Shown here one piece after another: positions 44,311 through 56,049 of a stretch of 64,000 bases of DNA. Under the pieces are notes generated by a model. The model was given only the letters and a program-made list of their open reading frames with translations, was not told the origin of the DNA and did no database searches. The stretch comes from Clarkia xantiana subsp. parviflora. Its lineage: Eukaryota > Streptophyta > Magnoliopsida > Myrtales > Onagraceae. Numbering within the stretch: position 1 is the first letter of the stretch; every line of letters begins with the position of its first letter. The translations under genes and the position numbers were made by a program. The stretch is taken from positions 18,221,772 through 18,285,771 of the forward strand of contig JAPTYO010000010.1 of NCBI GenBank assembly GCA_036873135.1, written 5' to 3'.

Positions 44311-44955
44311 TTAAGGGACGTGGGTGTTGAATGTTCCTATTTGCTAAAGGGGGTGTGGTGGTATTTGGCGGTTCTTGTGCAGGCTCGGTGGTGGCGAAGA
44401 CGATGTGCGTACTTTCGAGGAGTTTATCCCGTCTCGAGGTCGAGGTTGGCTCGATGAAGGGGCAGTAAGAATGAGGGAAGGGGAACAGACTCCGCAAATT
44501 TATGAGGCGTTGGCTGGAGAGTGAGCTCCATGCTTTGACCTTAGAGAAAGATTGAATAGTGACTTCCCTCAGGTGTTCTCGTATCTATTCATAGTAAGTT
44601 TATAATTGATAAATTTCTATTTATAATTCAATGATTCATTCCATCTAATAAATTGATTTATTAAACTGGACTCTTTCATTTAATTCGTAGCTGTTGGTGT
44701 TAAAGCTAGAAAATAGAGTAGTGACCTTAAGAATAGTGCCTGGAAAATGTTCATATTGTTAGGTTCATATTCCAAGGCCCAGGTTCAGTCTCGACCCTAG
44801 TGTAATTTTGGGCTTTGCTTTCATATTTGAAGCCCAATTTCAAATTGTTTGGCCAAAAATAGACTAAGGATTTGACAAAATACAGTTGCGTCCTAAACGA
44901 ATTCTAGCCACAATTATAATTTTCCCTCTATATATATATATTGTTATATATATAC

Positions 44956-45350
44956 AAATTATTTTAAGGAAACTTTTTATTTTTATGAAAGCTGTAAGGA
45001 AACTTTATGAAGGACAATGATTTTCTTACCAAATAAAAAAATGAAACTAATATCAAATTTTTTTGGTTCATAGCAAATTTAAATATATAAATTATTTTAA
45101 GGAAACTTTTTATTTTTATGAAAGCTGTAAGGAAACTTCATGAAGGACAATGATTTCCTTACCAACTAAAAAAAGAAACTAATTTCAAATTTTTATGGTT
45201 CATAGCAAATTCAAATATATATATATATATAAATTATTTTAAAGAAACTTTTTATTTTTATGAAAGCTGTAAGGAAACTTCATGAAGAACAATGATTTCC
45301 TTAACAAATAAAATTTCAAATTTTTTTGGTTCATAGCAAATTCAAATTTT
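44956..45350. repeat. Three tandem copies of a 133-142-bp unit in segment A2
   Basis: The units start AAATTATTTTAAGGAAAC at 44956, 45089 and 45231 and include GAAAGCTGTAAGGAAACTT and GGTTCATAGCAAATT. Segment A1 (27900-28050) has only one, so the expansion followed the A/B duplication. Confidence 0.85.
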
Positions 45351-46040
45351 CAATAATTATATTATATGGAAAAATTATCAATATAGAATTGATTTTTTTT
45401 AAATGTTTAACCAAATTGCTACATAATTTAAGACTAAATTATAAATTACTACCAATTTTTTATTAAGACTTCTAATTATGAGCAATTTCCTATATTTGTT
45501 ATAATTTTCGTCAAATTAAATAATGAATAAGCATGTTCCGGTCAAAATGATCAGTGAGTCGAAAATCTCCAACCCAATCACGAGCCATAGCGGGTCTTCT
45601 AAGAGTCACTCCGCGAGTTCGGTTACAAATTGACACACATAGTTCTATAGCATGCTCTTGCTTTACATATAAACTAATTTTCACTCGCAACGATATTATC
45701 ATTCCAACTGAATCAAGTTATTCAATATTAATATCTTCACATATTCCAGACTCTAACGAATTTTAAAGTGAGACCTGTGTTTATTTATTTTTTTTGTAAA
45801 TAAAGAATTACAAACAATAACTACGATAGTTTAAGTAAATACAAATATATTATTAGTCCCTAATTGGACATTCTAAATTCATCAATGCTTAAGATATTTT
45901 TCAACAATGGTCATAGAGCAGAGATAGAAACGTTTGAACGACAAGTTGAAGATCCTTTTGAGAAATCGCTACTTTAGCTAACATTTTTAAAACTATGTTA
46001 AAATTTAAATATTCATAATGTTATCGTCAAATTCCTATAA

Positions 46041-46508
46041 TAGAAATAAGAGAGAAAAATGTAAGATTCATATATGATATGGATCACCGGCAAAAACAAA
46101 TATATGATATGGATCATTATGAAAGATTATACGGTAAACTACACAATAACACAAATGTGCAATGGAAAATAAGTCGTAATTGAATGTTTGATCCGAAATG
46201 TCAAGATTTTTATATTTTTACAGTTGATCGGAATTCAAGAACAGGTCGTAGAACTAACTATATCCGCGGTTTTCACACTCAAAAGCTCCAACCAACAGAG
46301 AGAGTCATCTTTCTTTCCTTCAAACCCGTTTCCTTCTCTTCCTCTCTTTCACTACACAGACCAAACACACAACAGCCATCACTCCAATTCATTTCTCTAT
46401 GCTTATCTCCACTCAAATTCAGTAAAGTTGTAGACTTCTAATGCTGCGCTCGCCACCGCCCGACATTCTGTGCCCAGCAAATTTAGCCGCCCGCCGCCGC
46501 CCATCACC
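46041..46508 (+). promoter_or_regulatory. Promoter and 5' UTR region of the IREH1-type gene
   Basis: A pyrimidine-rich stretch (TTCCTTCTCTTCCTCTCTTTC near 46330) looks like a plant 5' UTR. Upstream ATGs occur at 46184, 46188 and 46441. The last opens a frame running across the main start codon in another phase. No sharp TATA box is obvious. Confidence 0.45.
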
Positions 46509-49500
46509 ATGGTGTTCAAGGGCAGATTTTTTTCTTCCAAGAAATCCGACTCCTCAAGCGCAGATGGATCCAATAGCAGCCCCCGATCCCTCACCAACTC
46601 ACCCATCCGATCCGGCAAGAAGAACCTCAAATCCAAGGATGAGACTGCTTCCGCCAGCTTTGCCGCCAAGCTGAACCAGCTGAAAGACAGCGCTGAGAAG
46701 AAGGAGCTAAAGGGCAAAGAGCCCGTGAAGCCCAAACCGAGCAAGGCGACGAACCTAAATGAAGACAAGGAGGCAGCTTTAGCTGTGTCCCCTATATTGG
46801 CATCGTCACTGGGTTTGAACAGAATCAAGACACGATCTGGTCCGTTGCCACAGGATAGCTTTTATGGGTACCGTGGCGAGAAGGTCTCTGGTTTAGGGAC
46901 AAGCAATCTGTCTAGGAACAGTGCTAATGGAGGTGATCGGAGCTCGGGTTCATCTGGTTCTGCTCCTGGGAATTGGGGTTCGAAGAAGAAGGAAGTGGGT
47001 TTAAGTCAGAGTAGGATGGCACAGACTCAGGAAAGTAGTACCTTGTCTGGGAGCTGGATGGATAATGGAAGCAATTCCGACGGAATGTCACCGGCCCCCA
47101 GTGTCCAGTCGCTAAGCCAGAACCCCAATTTGCCATTACCTCCGGGCTTACAAAATGGGGAATCCTCTTCAGGTGCAGGTAAAATGCCAGTTTACCTTTT
47201 TCTTGATGGTTCAGTGAATATTTGTTGATGTGGATTGAGGTTTTTCAGCTTATGTGTATTGAAAAAGAACAATTTATGATGGAAATGTTAAAGCCAATAC
47301 AAATTATGACTTCATTGGTTGCAACCTAGCTTAGCCGCTATTTCCCTTAGATAGCATGATATGTGGTTTTTTTGTCTGCCTAGATATGATGATTTAATGG
47401 CCTATCCAAATAGACTGGTAGTTTGGTAGTTACTTCATTGTATGTGGAAATGCTAAGTAACCTAGAATTATACAGTTTGTGTGGAGTCTACTTCCTAAAC
47501 CAAATCGTGCAGTCAGCAGGATAGCAGCATTTGCCTTCTCTTATTGTAGTCCTAAAGGTACCCCACTATTACCTGGCTATGAACAAGGAATGTGGTTGTT
47601 CCTCTTGCCTTAGATTTTACAGATGCGTGTTCTTTATTAATTAATTACCGATACAGTTTCCCGTGTTTGCAAAAGGTTAGTGGGTTATGAAATGTCTCAC
47701 TATCTAGACTATTCTGAAGAAAGGTGACTCCATCATGGAGAAAGTTCAATGCTGCCTTAGCTAAGAGAAAGTTTATCGTAGTCTCTACCCTAGGCTTTAG
47801 GCTTTGGTTGAGTCTATAGAATTTGAATTCAGAACTTGTTATGTTATAAGGGTGATCCCCTTACCCAGATTTTTGGACTTTATGGAGGGCAAGGAGTAGA
47901 AGAGTCTTTTGAAAGCACTGAGACCCATGGAGATTTTCAATTTGCTTGTAGAAACTGGGCTACACCTGTAAATTTTAATATTAGTGCCGATTCAGTTCTC
48001 CTTGTTTGTTAGCAAAAATAGATGATGTCCAGGATCTGTGTTTCTACTGGAAATCCTAACATCCTTATTTATTCTTTAGGTCGTGTGGATTCGTCATGGA
48101 ACCATTCTGGTGGATTAAGAAGTTCAGATGTTTGTATTCCGGAGGTACTTATGAGGTTTCTTCTGTTTATTTATGCTACTAAGTTTTCTTGCTTACATTC
48201 TTTCATGATTTGCATTGACCATATTTTTTCGTAACTGTATGTAAATATAGGAATCGGAATCTCCTCGCTTTCAAGCTATTCTCCGTGTGACAAATCCCCC
48301 AAAGAAAAGGTTTCCCTCTGATATCAAGAGTTTTTCACATGAGTTGAACTCCAAGGGTGTAAGGCCCTTCCCCTTTTGGAAGCCTAGGGGCGTAAACAGT
48401 GTAGAGGTATGACGAAGATTTCAAAGGTTAACACAATATCTTTTGGATGAAATTTTTCAAATTGAAAAAAGGGCTAAATTTTTTTATTTATTTGTTCCCC
48501 AGGAGACCCTTATTGTGATAAGAGCAAAGTTTGACAAAGCCAAAGAAGAAGTGAACTCTGATCTGGCTATCTATGCAGCTGATTTGATTGGAATCCTCGA
48601 GAAAAATGCAGATAGTCATCCTGAGTGGCAGGAACCTATTGAAGACTTGCTGGTTCTTGCTCGGAGCTGTGCTATGACATCTCCTGGAGAGTTTTGGCTT
48701 CAATGTGAAGGCATAGTTCAAGAATTAGATGATAGGCGTCAAGAACTTTCAATGGGAACGCTGAAGCAGCTTCATACTAGGATGCTTTTTATCCTGACTA
48801 GATGTACTAGGTTGTTGCAGTTTCACAAGGAAACTGGATTGGCTGAGGATGGACAGTTATTTAATCTTCGGCAATCCCGCTTGCTCCAACCCCCAGATAA
48901 GGGAATTCCTCCTCCTGCTCCAGTTAGAGAGGGGAAGAATTTTGATGCAAAAAGCTCAAAGACATCCTCATCAGCTAGAAAATCTTATAGCCAAGAGCAG
49001 CACCATGGCTCTGAGTGGAAGAAAAGCCACTCAATACAGCCAGAAAAAGTGCTCCCTCCTCTACCAGATGAAAATCTGAAGGAGGATTTGGATGGTTCTG
49101 CAGATAGGCACCGAATGGCTTCATGGAGGAAATTCCCTTCTCCTGCTACTAAACCCTCGAAAGAGTCACTTCCATTGAAGGAGCAGAGTGAGAGTAAGGT
49201 TGAAATTGTAAAAGTACCAACTAACAAAAGAGCAACACCTACTGATGTGGATGTTAGTACTCCGAAGGTGACTGAGCGAGAACTTCCAGATGAGTCTAAG
49301 CATCAACATAAACCTTCCTGGGGTTGGGCAGACCAACAAAATCCCTCTGAAGAAAATTCAATAATATGTCGAATTTGTGAGGAGTACGTTCCAACTTTGC
49401 ACGTGGAAGACCATTCCCGCATTTGTGCTCTTGCTGATCGATGCGATCAAAATGGTATGAATGTCAACGAGCGCCTTCTTAGGATTTCTGAAATGCTTGA

Positions 49501-52500
49501 AAAGATGTTGGACTCCTCTCAGAAGGATATCCACCATGTAGACAGTCCTGATGTTGCAAAAGCATCGAATTCGAGTGTTACAGAAGAATCAGATGTTTTA
49601 TCTCCAAAGTTCAGCGATTGGTCGCGTCGGGGCTCAGAAGACATGCTCGATTATTTGCCCGAAGTTGATAATTCTGCTCTTATGGATGATATGAAGGGTC
49701 TTCCTTCCGTAGCATGTAAAAGTCGCTTCAGTCTCAAGTCAGCATCATCTGCTGGTAGTATGACGCCACGTTCTCCATTACTGACCCCTAGAACTAGTCA
49801 AATAGATTTGCTCTTGCCAGGGAAAGGTGGCTATTCTGAGAGTGAAGATTTTCCTCAGGTTTCTCCATTTCTTCTAATCTCAAATCTATCACCTAAGATT
49901 ATTAGTATTGACTCTGTGGTAGGAAGCTTAGTCCTTTGCTTGATCTCTGTTTCTGTGAACTGACTAAATGAAATTGACACACATAATAAAGGAAGGATGG
50001 GTTTGTGAAACTGTGTCCACCGTCTTCCAACTTAACTTGGGTTGTATGTGCCTACTTTGTTAGCAGAGTCATACATCTAATATGTTATTAATCCGAGTTT
50101 CAAGCCCTTTTCGTGAACACTTATTTGTAGGTCTATAGTATTAAACACTACCCAAGTTTAAGAAACAGGGACCGACTCGATATTTTCTGTGATAACATTA
50201 TTTTTTAAACTGGTAATTCATTGCTCATTGAATATTCGATCATTCCTATTGCATCCATATTATGCTAACATTTTTTCCACCACTTCCAGAATCATCTGTT
50301 TGTTCTATTGTAAGATCAATGTGTTTGGTGCAGATGAGTGAACTTGCTGACATTGCTCGTTGTGTGGCAAGTACTCCATTGGAAGATGAGAGATCTATGC
50401 CATATATGCTTACTTGTCTTGAAGATTTGAGAGTTGTCATTGATCGTCGAAAGTTTGATGCTCTTACTGTGGAAACGTTTGGCGCACTCATTGAGAAGCT
50501 GATAAAGTGCGTATTTGTTTCCTTTTTGGATGGTTCTTCCTTCTAGCTTAATAGTCCCTTAAAGCAGGCTATGATCTGGGCTGAAGGAAAAGCCATACGA
50601 AGAGAGGGCATATTTTATGAAGAATTTCTGCTTATCTATTCCCTCAAACAAAATGAAACATTAATTGAAGAAATCGTATTATCCGAATGGTGAATTAAAT
50701 GGGTCAAAGAAGAAATTTAGGAATAGATCTTGCTGATCTCTTTCCTTATTCTGTTCCTCCACAATTTAGTAAGTTGGTAATCTCAAAGTCAAGGATCCAT
50801 TACCTTGGCCGTGGGTAGTTCAGTTTTTTTACTTGAATGGTAAAGTCCATGTATCATTGGAGGCACCAAGAAGGTGCAAAATTTACAGAAAGAGGAAAAA
50901 GATACAAAAGAAGCCCAGTGAGATGTCATTGGCACACCAAAAACTCTATAGTGTCGATGAATGCATGTCAATCCCGATATTATCCCTGCTATACCAAAAA
51001 TGTACAATACTGACCTAATTCTCCACGAGTAGTCAGTGATGACCCTCCTGGATTTGCCTATATAAGCCACAGCTATATTTGTTGTATTACAGATCAAGAG
51101 TTTTGAACTAGAACAAAAGGTTATTATTTCAACGAATAAATTGGCTTCGGCTGAAAGTAACTACTGTCCCCTCTGATTATGTGGTGCATCTCTTTTACTG
51201 AGAGATCAAACACTTTTAGTGTATATTTACATCTAAAATATTAATCAGTGTTACTTATAAAGGACTTTTGTTGTTACATCATTCATTTTTAATGTAAGCT
51301 TTTGTTAGTATATCATGTTTTCACTATATATGACTGGTTTTTTGCTATATAGGGAGAAGTATTTACAACTTTGTGAGATGGTGGATGATGAAAAGTTAGA
51401 TGTCACCAGTACTGTAATCGATGAAGATGCTCCAATGGAGGATGACGTGGTCCGCAGCTTGAGAACAAGCCCTATTCATCCTTCTAAAGACCGTACCTCG
51501 ATAGATGACTTTGAAATTATCAAGCCGATTAGTCGTGGTGCATTTGGACGTGTTTTCTTGGCTAAAAAACGAACTACTGGAGACGTTTTCGCCATAAAGG
51601 TGAATATTTGATAACGTTTCTTTATTTCCTTTCGTTGTGCATTCCTTATAGAGGCAGTTATAGTACATGGGTTCTATTTGACTGATTTGGCTTTTGTAAC
51701 CTGTTTTTATCTATAAATATCTCCACTAGGGGCAGTAGACTCTACTTTCATTAGACATAAATACCCTCATCAAAATTTTCTTTACGAATCAATGTGGAAA
51801 AATATGCTGGTTCATTGAGGTATAATTTGGTCACTCATTGGGAGCGTAATTTAGTCAATCTCATTCACTCTCCACACCCTTTATCTCTTCCGTTACTTTC
51901 ATCTTTCTCTCTTTTATCTTGTTTTTTTATTTTTCCTTCTTCAATTTCTTAGGTTTTATTTGCCTTTTATTCTTTAACAAATTCGGATTTCAGGCGTGCA
52001 TAGCTCATGTAGTTTGCTCGTAATAATAAAAGGAGTGGCTTGGTATTCTTTCCGTAGCTTCTGGATTATATTCTTGCGTATGTAAATGGAGTCTTATTCC
52101 TAGTTGATTGCTTTACCTTACCCCATTTTGCATGTATATGTTCAACAGGTCCTAAAGAAGGCAGATATGATCAGAAAAAATGCGGTGGAAAGTATTTTGG
52201 CGGAGCGTGACATTTTAATTTCAGTTCGAAATCCTTTTGTGGTGAGTTGTCTATCTAGCTAAGTGTACCAAACATTCTTTTAAGAAGTTATTCTTGAAAT
52301 CGTGGTGGCTGGTGTCAGGTTCGCTTCTTCTATTCCTTCACATGTCGAGAGAACCTGTATCTTGTGATGGAATATCTGAATGGAGGAGACCTATACTCTC
52401 TATTAAGAAATCTAGGCTGCTTAGATGAAGACGTTGCTCGTGTATACATTGCAGAAGTCGTAAGTATCACATATTCAACCATCTGTCCGGAATATATAAG

Positions 52501-55500
52501 TTACAACTGCCGGTTTTCATCCCAAGACGTATTTGCAGGTGCTTGCTTTGGAGTACTTGCATTCACTACGAGTGGTTCATCGTGATTTGAAACCTGATAA
52601 TTTGTTGATTGCGCATGATGGCCATATCAAGGTATGCAAGACTTCCACTCTATTGCACCATGTTCTCTATCTATGATATAATTACGGGTTAAGAACCTAA
52701 AAACAGTCCCAACAATAGGCCATCTTGCTAATCACTGTCCCAAGTTTATAATGTTGATATTCGGTGTCCCCAACTATCAGTTTTGTTGCTTTCCACTTTT
52801 TTTTAACTGATTTTGCCATTGAAATTAGCGTTTTAAGCAATAAAAAACATGTTGTTTTCCACTTTTCCGAAGTGTCAAATTTGTTCCTCATGATTTAGGG
52901 TTATTTGATGCTTAAAAACATGTTTTGTTTCGTCAGTTTTAAGAGAAAAAGTTGGAAATCAACCAATCCGATAGTTGGGACACTGAATATCAACATTTTA
53001 ATTATGGGACAATGATTACCAATATGGCCTATAGTTGGAACTGTTTTTAGGTTCTTAACCCCATAGTTTACCCTTTAACATTAAGAGAAAAACTTTTATC
53101 CTTTTTAAATGAAATAACTGACAAAAGTGTGTATCCAATGTTTATACAGTTAACAGATTTTGGACTGTCAAAGGTTGGTCTCATTAACAGCACAGATGAT
53201 TTGTCTGGACCCGTGGTAAGTGGGACCTCCATGATTGAGGATGAAGAACCTCAAGTACCCTTATCCGAGCATCAGAAGGAAAGGCGGAAGAAACGGTCTG
53301 CTGTTGGAACACCTGACTACTTGGCCCCGGAGATACTTCTGGGAACAGGACACGGTTTGTAGTATAACCTTTTCTAGTATTGAGTTTTTCTTTTAAAAAA
53401 TTATTTCCTAGCAGTATCTTAGGTGAGTAGAACTCGGTAAATGATGCTGCTGCGCTTGCAATAAGTATAAGCTTTGTATCTTCTCGCCTGTTCTTTATTA
53501 TAGCTATTCGTTTAGCTAATAACTAGTCAGAATTGGTATTTTGTGGTCACAAATTTCATGGCCTTCTGTTTTTGTCACGACTCTTGAAACTGGAGAATAT
53601 AATATGATCCAAAATTTGGTAAATCTTTTACAGGCACAACTGCTGATTGGTGGTCGGTTGGCGTCATACTATTTGAAATAGTTGTTGGCATTCCACCCTT
53701 CAATGCAGAACATCCACAGGTTCCACTCCCACCCTTCGGTCTCTTTTTGTATTCACTTTCCGATTTTTTAGATGCTTCTTTGAATACTTTTCTTCCTCCA
53801 GTTGCTTGTAGATGTAATATATAAAAACCTAGATTTGGTGTATGTATTAGAATGTATGATTATTTATACCTTCTCTTGTGCTTTGTTTTTAGATAATTTT
53901 CGATAATATTCTCAATCGAAATATACCGTGGCCACGGGTTCCTGAAGAAATGAGTCCCGAAACTGCAGACTTGATTGATCGGTAAGTGTGATAATACACC
54001 TCTTTGATTTCAAAGTGGTTATATGACAACATCATCATGTCTGGTTCGAAATGCAGATTATTGACCGAGGATCCTCATCAAAGACTTGGAGCTCAAGGAG
54101 CATGGGAGGTAATAAACTCGTTAATTCTAAAACAACAGCTGATACGGCCTCGTATATACAGAAACAATGGTTTGATTGAAGATTGAACCGGGGTTGATTT
54201 AATGTAGGTGAAGCAACACCGTTTCTTCAAAGACATCAATTGGGATACACTTGCACGCCAAAAGGTGTCATTTTGTCATCTCGATCTGATTCCATGGCTT
54301 TTTCTTTCTCGGAAAAAACTTATTTTTCTAACACCTCTTTGATTCGTTTGATCATCATCATCCGTTCATTCTAAGTGCAGGCTGCATTTGTTCCGTCTTC
54401 AGAAAGTCCACTGGACACAAGTTACTTCACAAGTCGGTACTCATGGAATACTAGTAATAATCCTTCCGATGATCATGCTTACCCGGGTAGTGATCTTGAG
54501 GATTCCAGTGATGCCGATAGTTTAAGTGGAAGTAGTTCCATCAGCAATCGCCAAGAGGAAGCGGTATGCATGCTACCTTGATTAGATTTCAGTTGTCATT
54601 TAATCTGATAGTTGGGACACTGAATATCAACATTTTAAATCTTGGACATCGATTAGATACATAGCTTGAGACTGTTTTTAGGTTTCTTAATATACTTAAA
54701 TACGAGGAAAAAAAGTTGTCATGTATTTGATTTCCATTTCTTTTTTTAAATGAACAGGGAGATGAATTTGAAAGCTATGCAGAGTTTGACTCTGGCGCAT
54801 CGATCAACTACTCATTTAGCAATTTCTCATTCAAGGTAAGAATTTTTTTTATTTTTTTTTGGGTCAATAACCTGGGAGAGGTCTGAAGTTTGGCCCTTGT
54901 GAATTTGAGAGGTCTGAAGTTTGAAATGGTGATAACAAAGGTCTGAAGTTTCAACTTGTAGATAATAGAGGTCTCCGTTAGTTTTTTCCGTTAAAACTGA
55001 CGGAAGTTGGTCATGTGCATTGCATGTGACCAGAAATAAAAAAAAAAATTCCAAAAATACCCTTCTTGCATCTCACATGATTCAATGAAAAGACGAAAAT
55101 GCCCTTAAGGCCACCACCCAACTCCAGCCACCACCACGGCTCCGGCCGGCCACTACCCAACTCCGGCGACCACCACTCTCTCCGGCGACCACCACCCTCT
55201 CCGGCCGGCCACCACCCTCTCCGACGACCGCCACCACGGCCCCAATTGGGCCCAAATCGGAGCCACAAAGCTCCGATCGGAGCTCGGTGGCTCCGATCGG
55301 AGCTCTGTGGCTCCGATTTGGGGCCACAGAGCTCCGATTTGGAGCTCTGTGGCTCTGATCTGGGGCCACAGAGCTCCAAATCGGAGCTCTGTGGCTCCGA
55401 TCTGGGGCCACAGAGCTCCGATTTGGAGCTCTGTGGCCCCAAATCGGAGCCACCGAGCTCCGATCGGAGCTTTGTGGCTCCGATTTGGGCCCAATCGGGG

Positions 55501-56049
55501 CCGGTGGCTCCGATTTGGGCCCAATTGAGGCCGTGGTGGCGGTCGTCGGAGAGGGTGGTGGCCGGCCGGAGAGGGTGGTGGTCGCCGGAGAGAGTGGTGG
55601 TCGCCGGAGAGGGTGGTGGCCGGCCGGAGCCGTGGTGGTGGTCGGAGTTGGGTTAGGTTTAAATTTTGGACAGGGGTATTTTTGTCATTTCATCTTTATA
55701 CTAATTAAACTTTTTATTAATTCAAATATTACAAAAGGGTATTTTTGACAATTCACACGGTTCTGTTAAATTTGACAGAAAATTTGGACGGAAAACCTAA
55801 AAATCACAAAGTCCAAACTTCAGACCTCTGTTATCACAATTTCAATCTTCAGACCTCTCAAATTAACAAGGGCCAAACTTCAGACCTCTCCCAGGTTATT
55901 GACCCTTTTTTTTTAGATATAAGCAATATTTGCTTCCATGTGATTCTCAATCATTTCCGTTTTCGATGTTTCAGAACCTGTCCCAGCTCGCATCAATCAA
56001 TTACGATCTGCTATCGAAGGGGTGGAAGGATGAACCCCCTAAAGACTAG
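46509..56049 (+). CDS. IREH1: AGC-type Ser/Thr kinase of the IRE/IREH1 family
   Basis: 17 GT-AG exons with consistent phases give 1272 residues: 46509-47178, 48080-48144, 48251-48406, 48503-49858, 50334-50506, 51353-51599, 52149-52241, 52319-52459, 52539-52631, 53150-53354, 53634-53719, 53893-53981, 54057-54108, 54208-54264, 54381-54563, 54758-54835, 55975-56049. The N terminus [13 protein letters not shown] and the [20 protein letters not shown] block are typical of IREH1. A C2HC-like zinc finger [20 protein letters not shown] starts at 586. Kinase domain from 860: glycine loop [10 protein letters not shown], Lys889, HRDLKPDN with Asp983, DFG with Asp1001, APE at 1059. About 55 residues separate DFG from APE, the AGC-type insert. 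The C terminus has FSNFSFKN, hydrophobic-motif-like. Family members act in root-hair tip growth. Start chosen on the family; an in-frame ATG at 46470 adds 13 residues. All key residues are present. Introns 9, 15 and 16 carry transposons. Confidence 0.94.
52686..53061. mobile_element. MITE in kinase intron 9 (GGGTTAAGAACC family)
   Basis: It begins GGGTTAAGAACCTAAAAACA and ends TTTTTAGGTTCTTAACCC. The arms include CAATAGGCCATCTTGCTAAT against ATTACCAATATGGCCTATAG. 376 bp, filling most of the intron between 52632 and 53149. Confidence 0.8.
54598..54690. mobile_element. MITE fragment in kinase intron 15
   Basis: The right-arm text GATAGTTGGGACACTGAATA, TCAACATTTTAAAT and GACTGTTTTTAGGTTTCTTA matches the right end of 52686-53061. 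The left part is missing. Confidence 0.65.
54861..55905. mobile_element. Long-TIR element in kinase intron 16
   Basis: It begins GGGTCAATAACCTGGGAGAG and ends CTCTCCCAGGTTATTGACCC, perfect terminal inverted repeats in a T-rich site (T runs on both sides mask a target duplication). The arms of about 230 bp repeat AGGTCTGAAGTTTG and CATGTGACC. The 450-bp core is made of CGGAGCTCTGTGGCTCCGAT palindromic units with CCACCACCCTCTCCGG flanks. It fills nearly all of the last intron (54836-55974). Confidence 0.88.

Larger units (their letters stand above)
35348..44616 (-). mobile_element. LINE-like insertion with 10-bp target duplication, host of a nested copia element
   Basis: CTATTTATAA is found at 35338-35347 and 44617-44626. 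The left end has GTTTTTTTATATT, which on the minus strand is a short poly(A) tail after TTCAATAATATCGGTC, so the element reads right to left. Outside the nested copia (36626-43731) about 2.2 kb remain. Minus-strand frames near 35391-35615, 36281-36634 and 43712-44011 show no reverse transcriptase. The variable-length duplication and tail suggest a truncated or non-autonomous non-LTR element. The class is inferred. Confidence 0.45.
35288..46040 (+). repeat. Tandem duplication, copy 2 (segments A2 and B2), split by a 9.3-kb insertion
   Basis: A2 is 35288-35347 plus 44617-45364, and B2 is 45365-46040. Together they repeat the order of copy 1 (27506-28055 plus 33824-35287) without the Helitron. 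The junction between A2 and B2 is the Helitron-free state. The LINE-like insertion 35348-44616 is absent from A1, which reads GTGCTAAGCTGTTCAATG at that point. Confidence 0.72.

Noticed and set aside
44233..44497. Overlapping frames on both strands around the G15 run
   Set aside because: They sit in the remnant of the LINE-like insertion, are broken by the homopolymer, and have no recognisable domain.
55011..55748. Several reading frames of 70-185 codons on both strands
   Set aside because: Same reason: the GC-rich repeat core of the element in kinase intron 16, flanked by splice sites of a well-supported gene.
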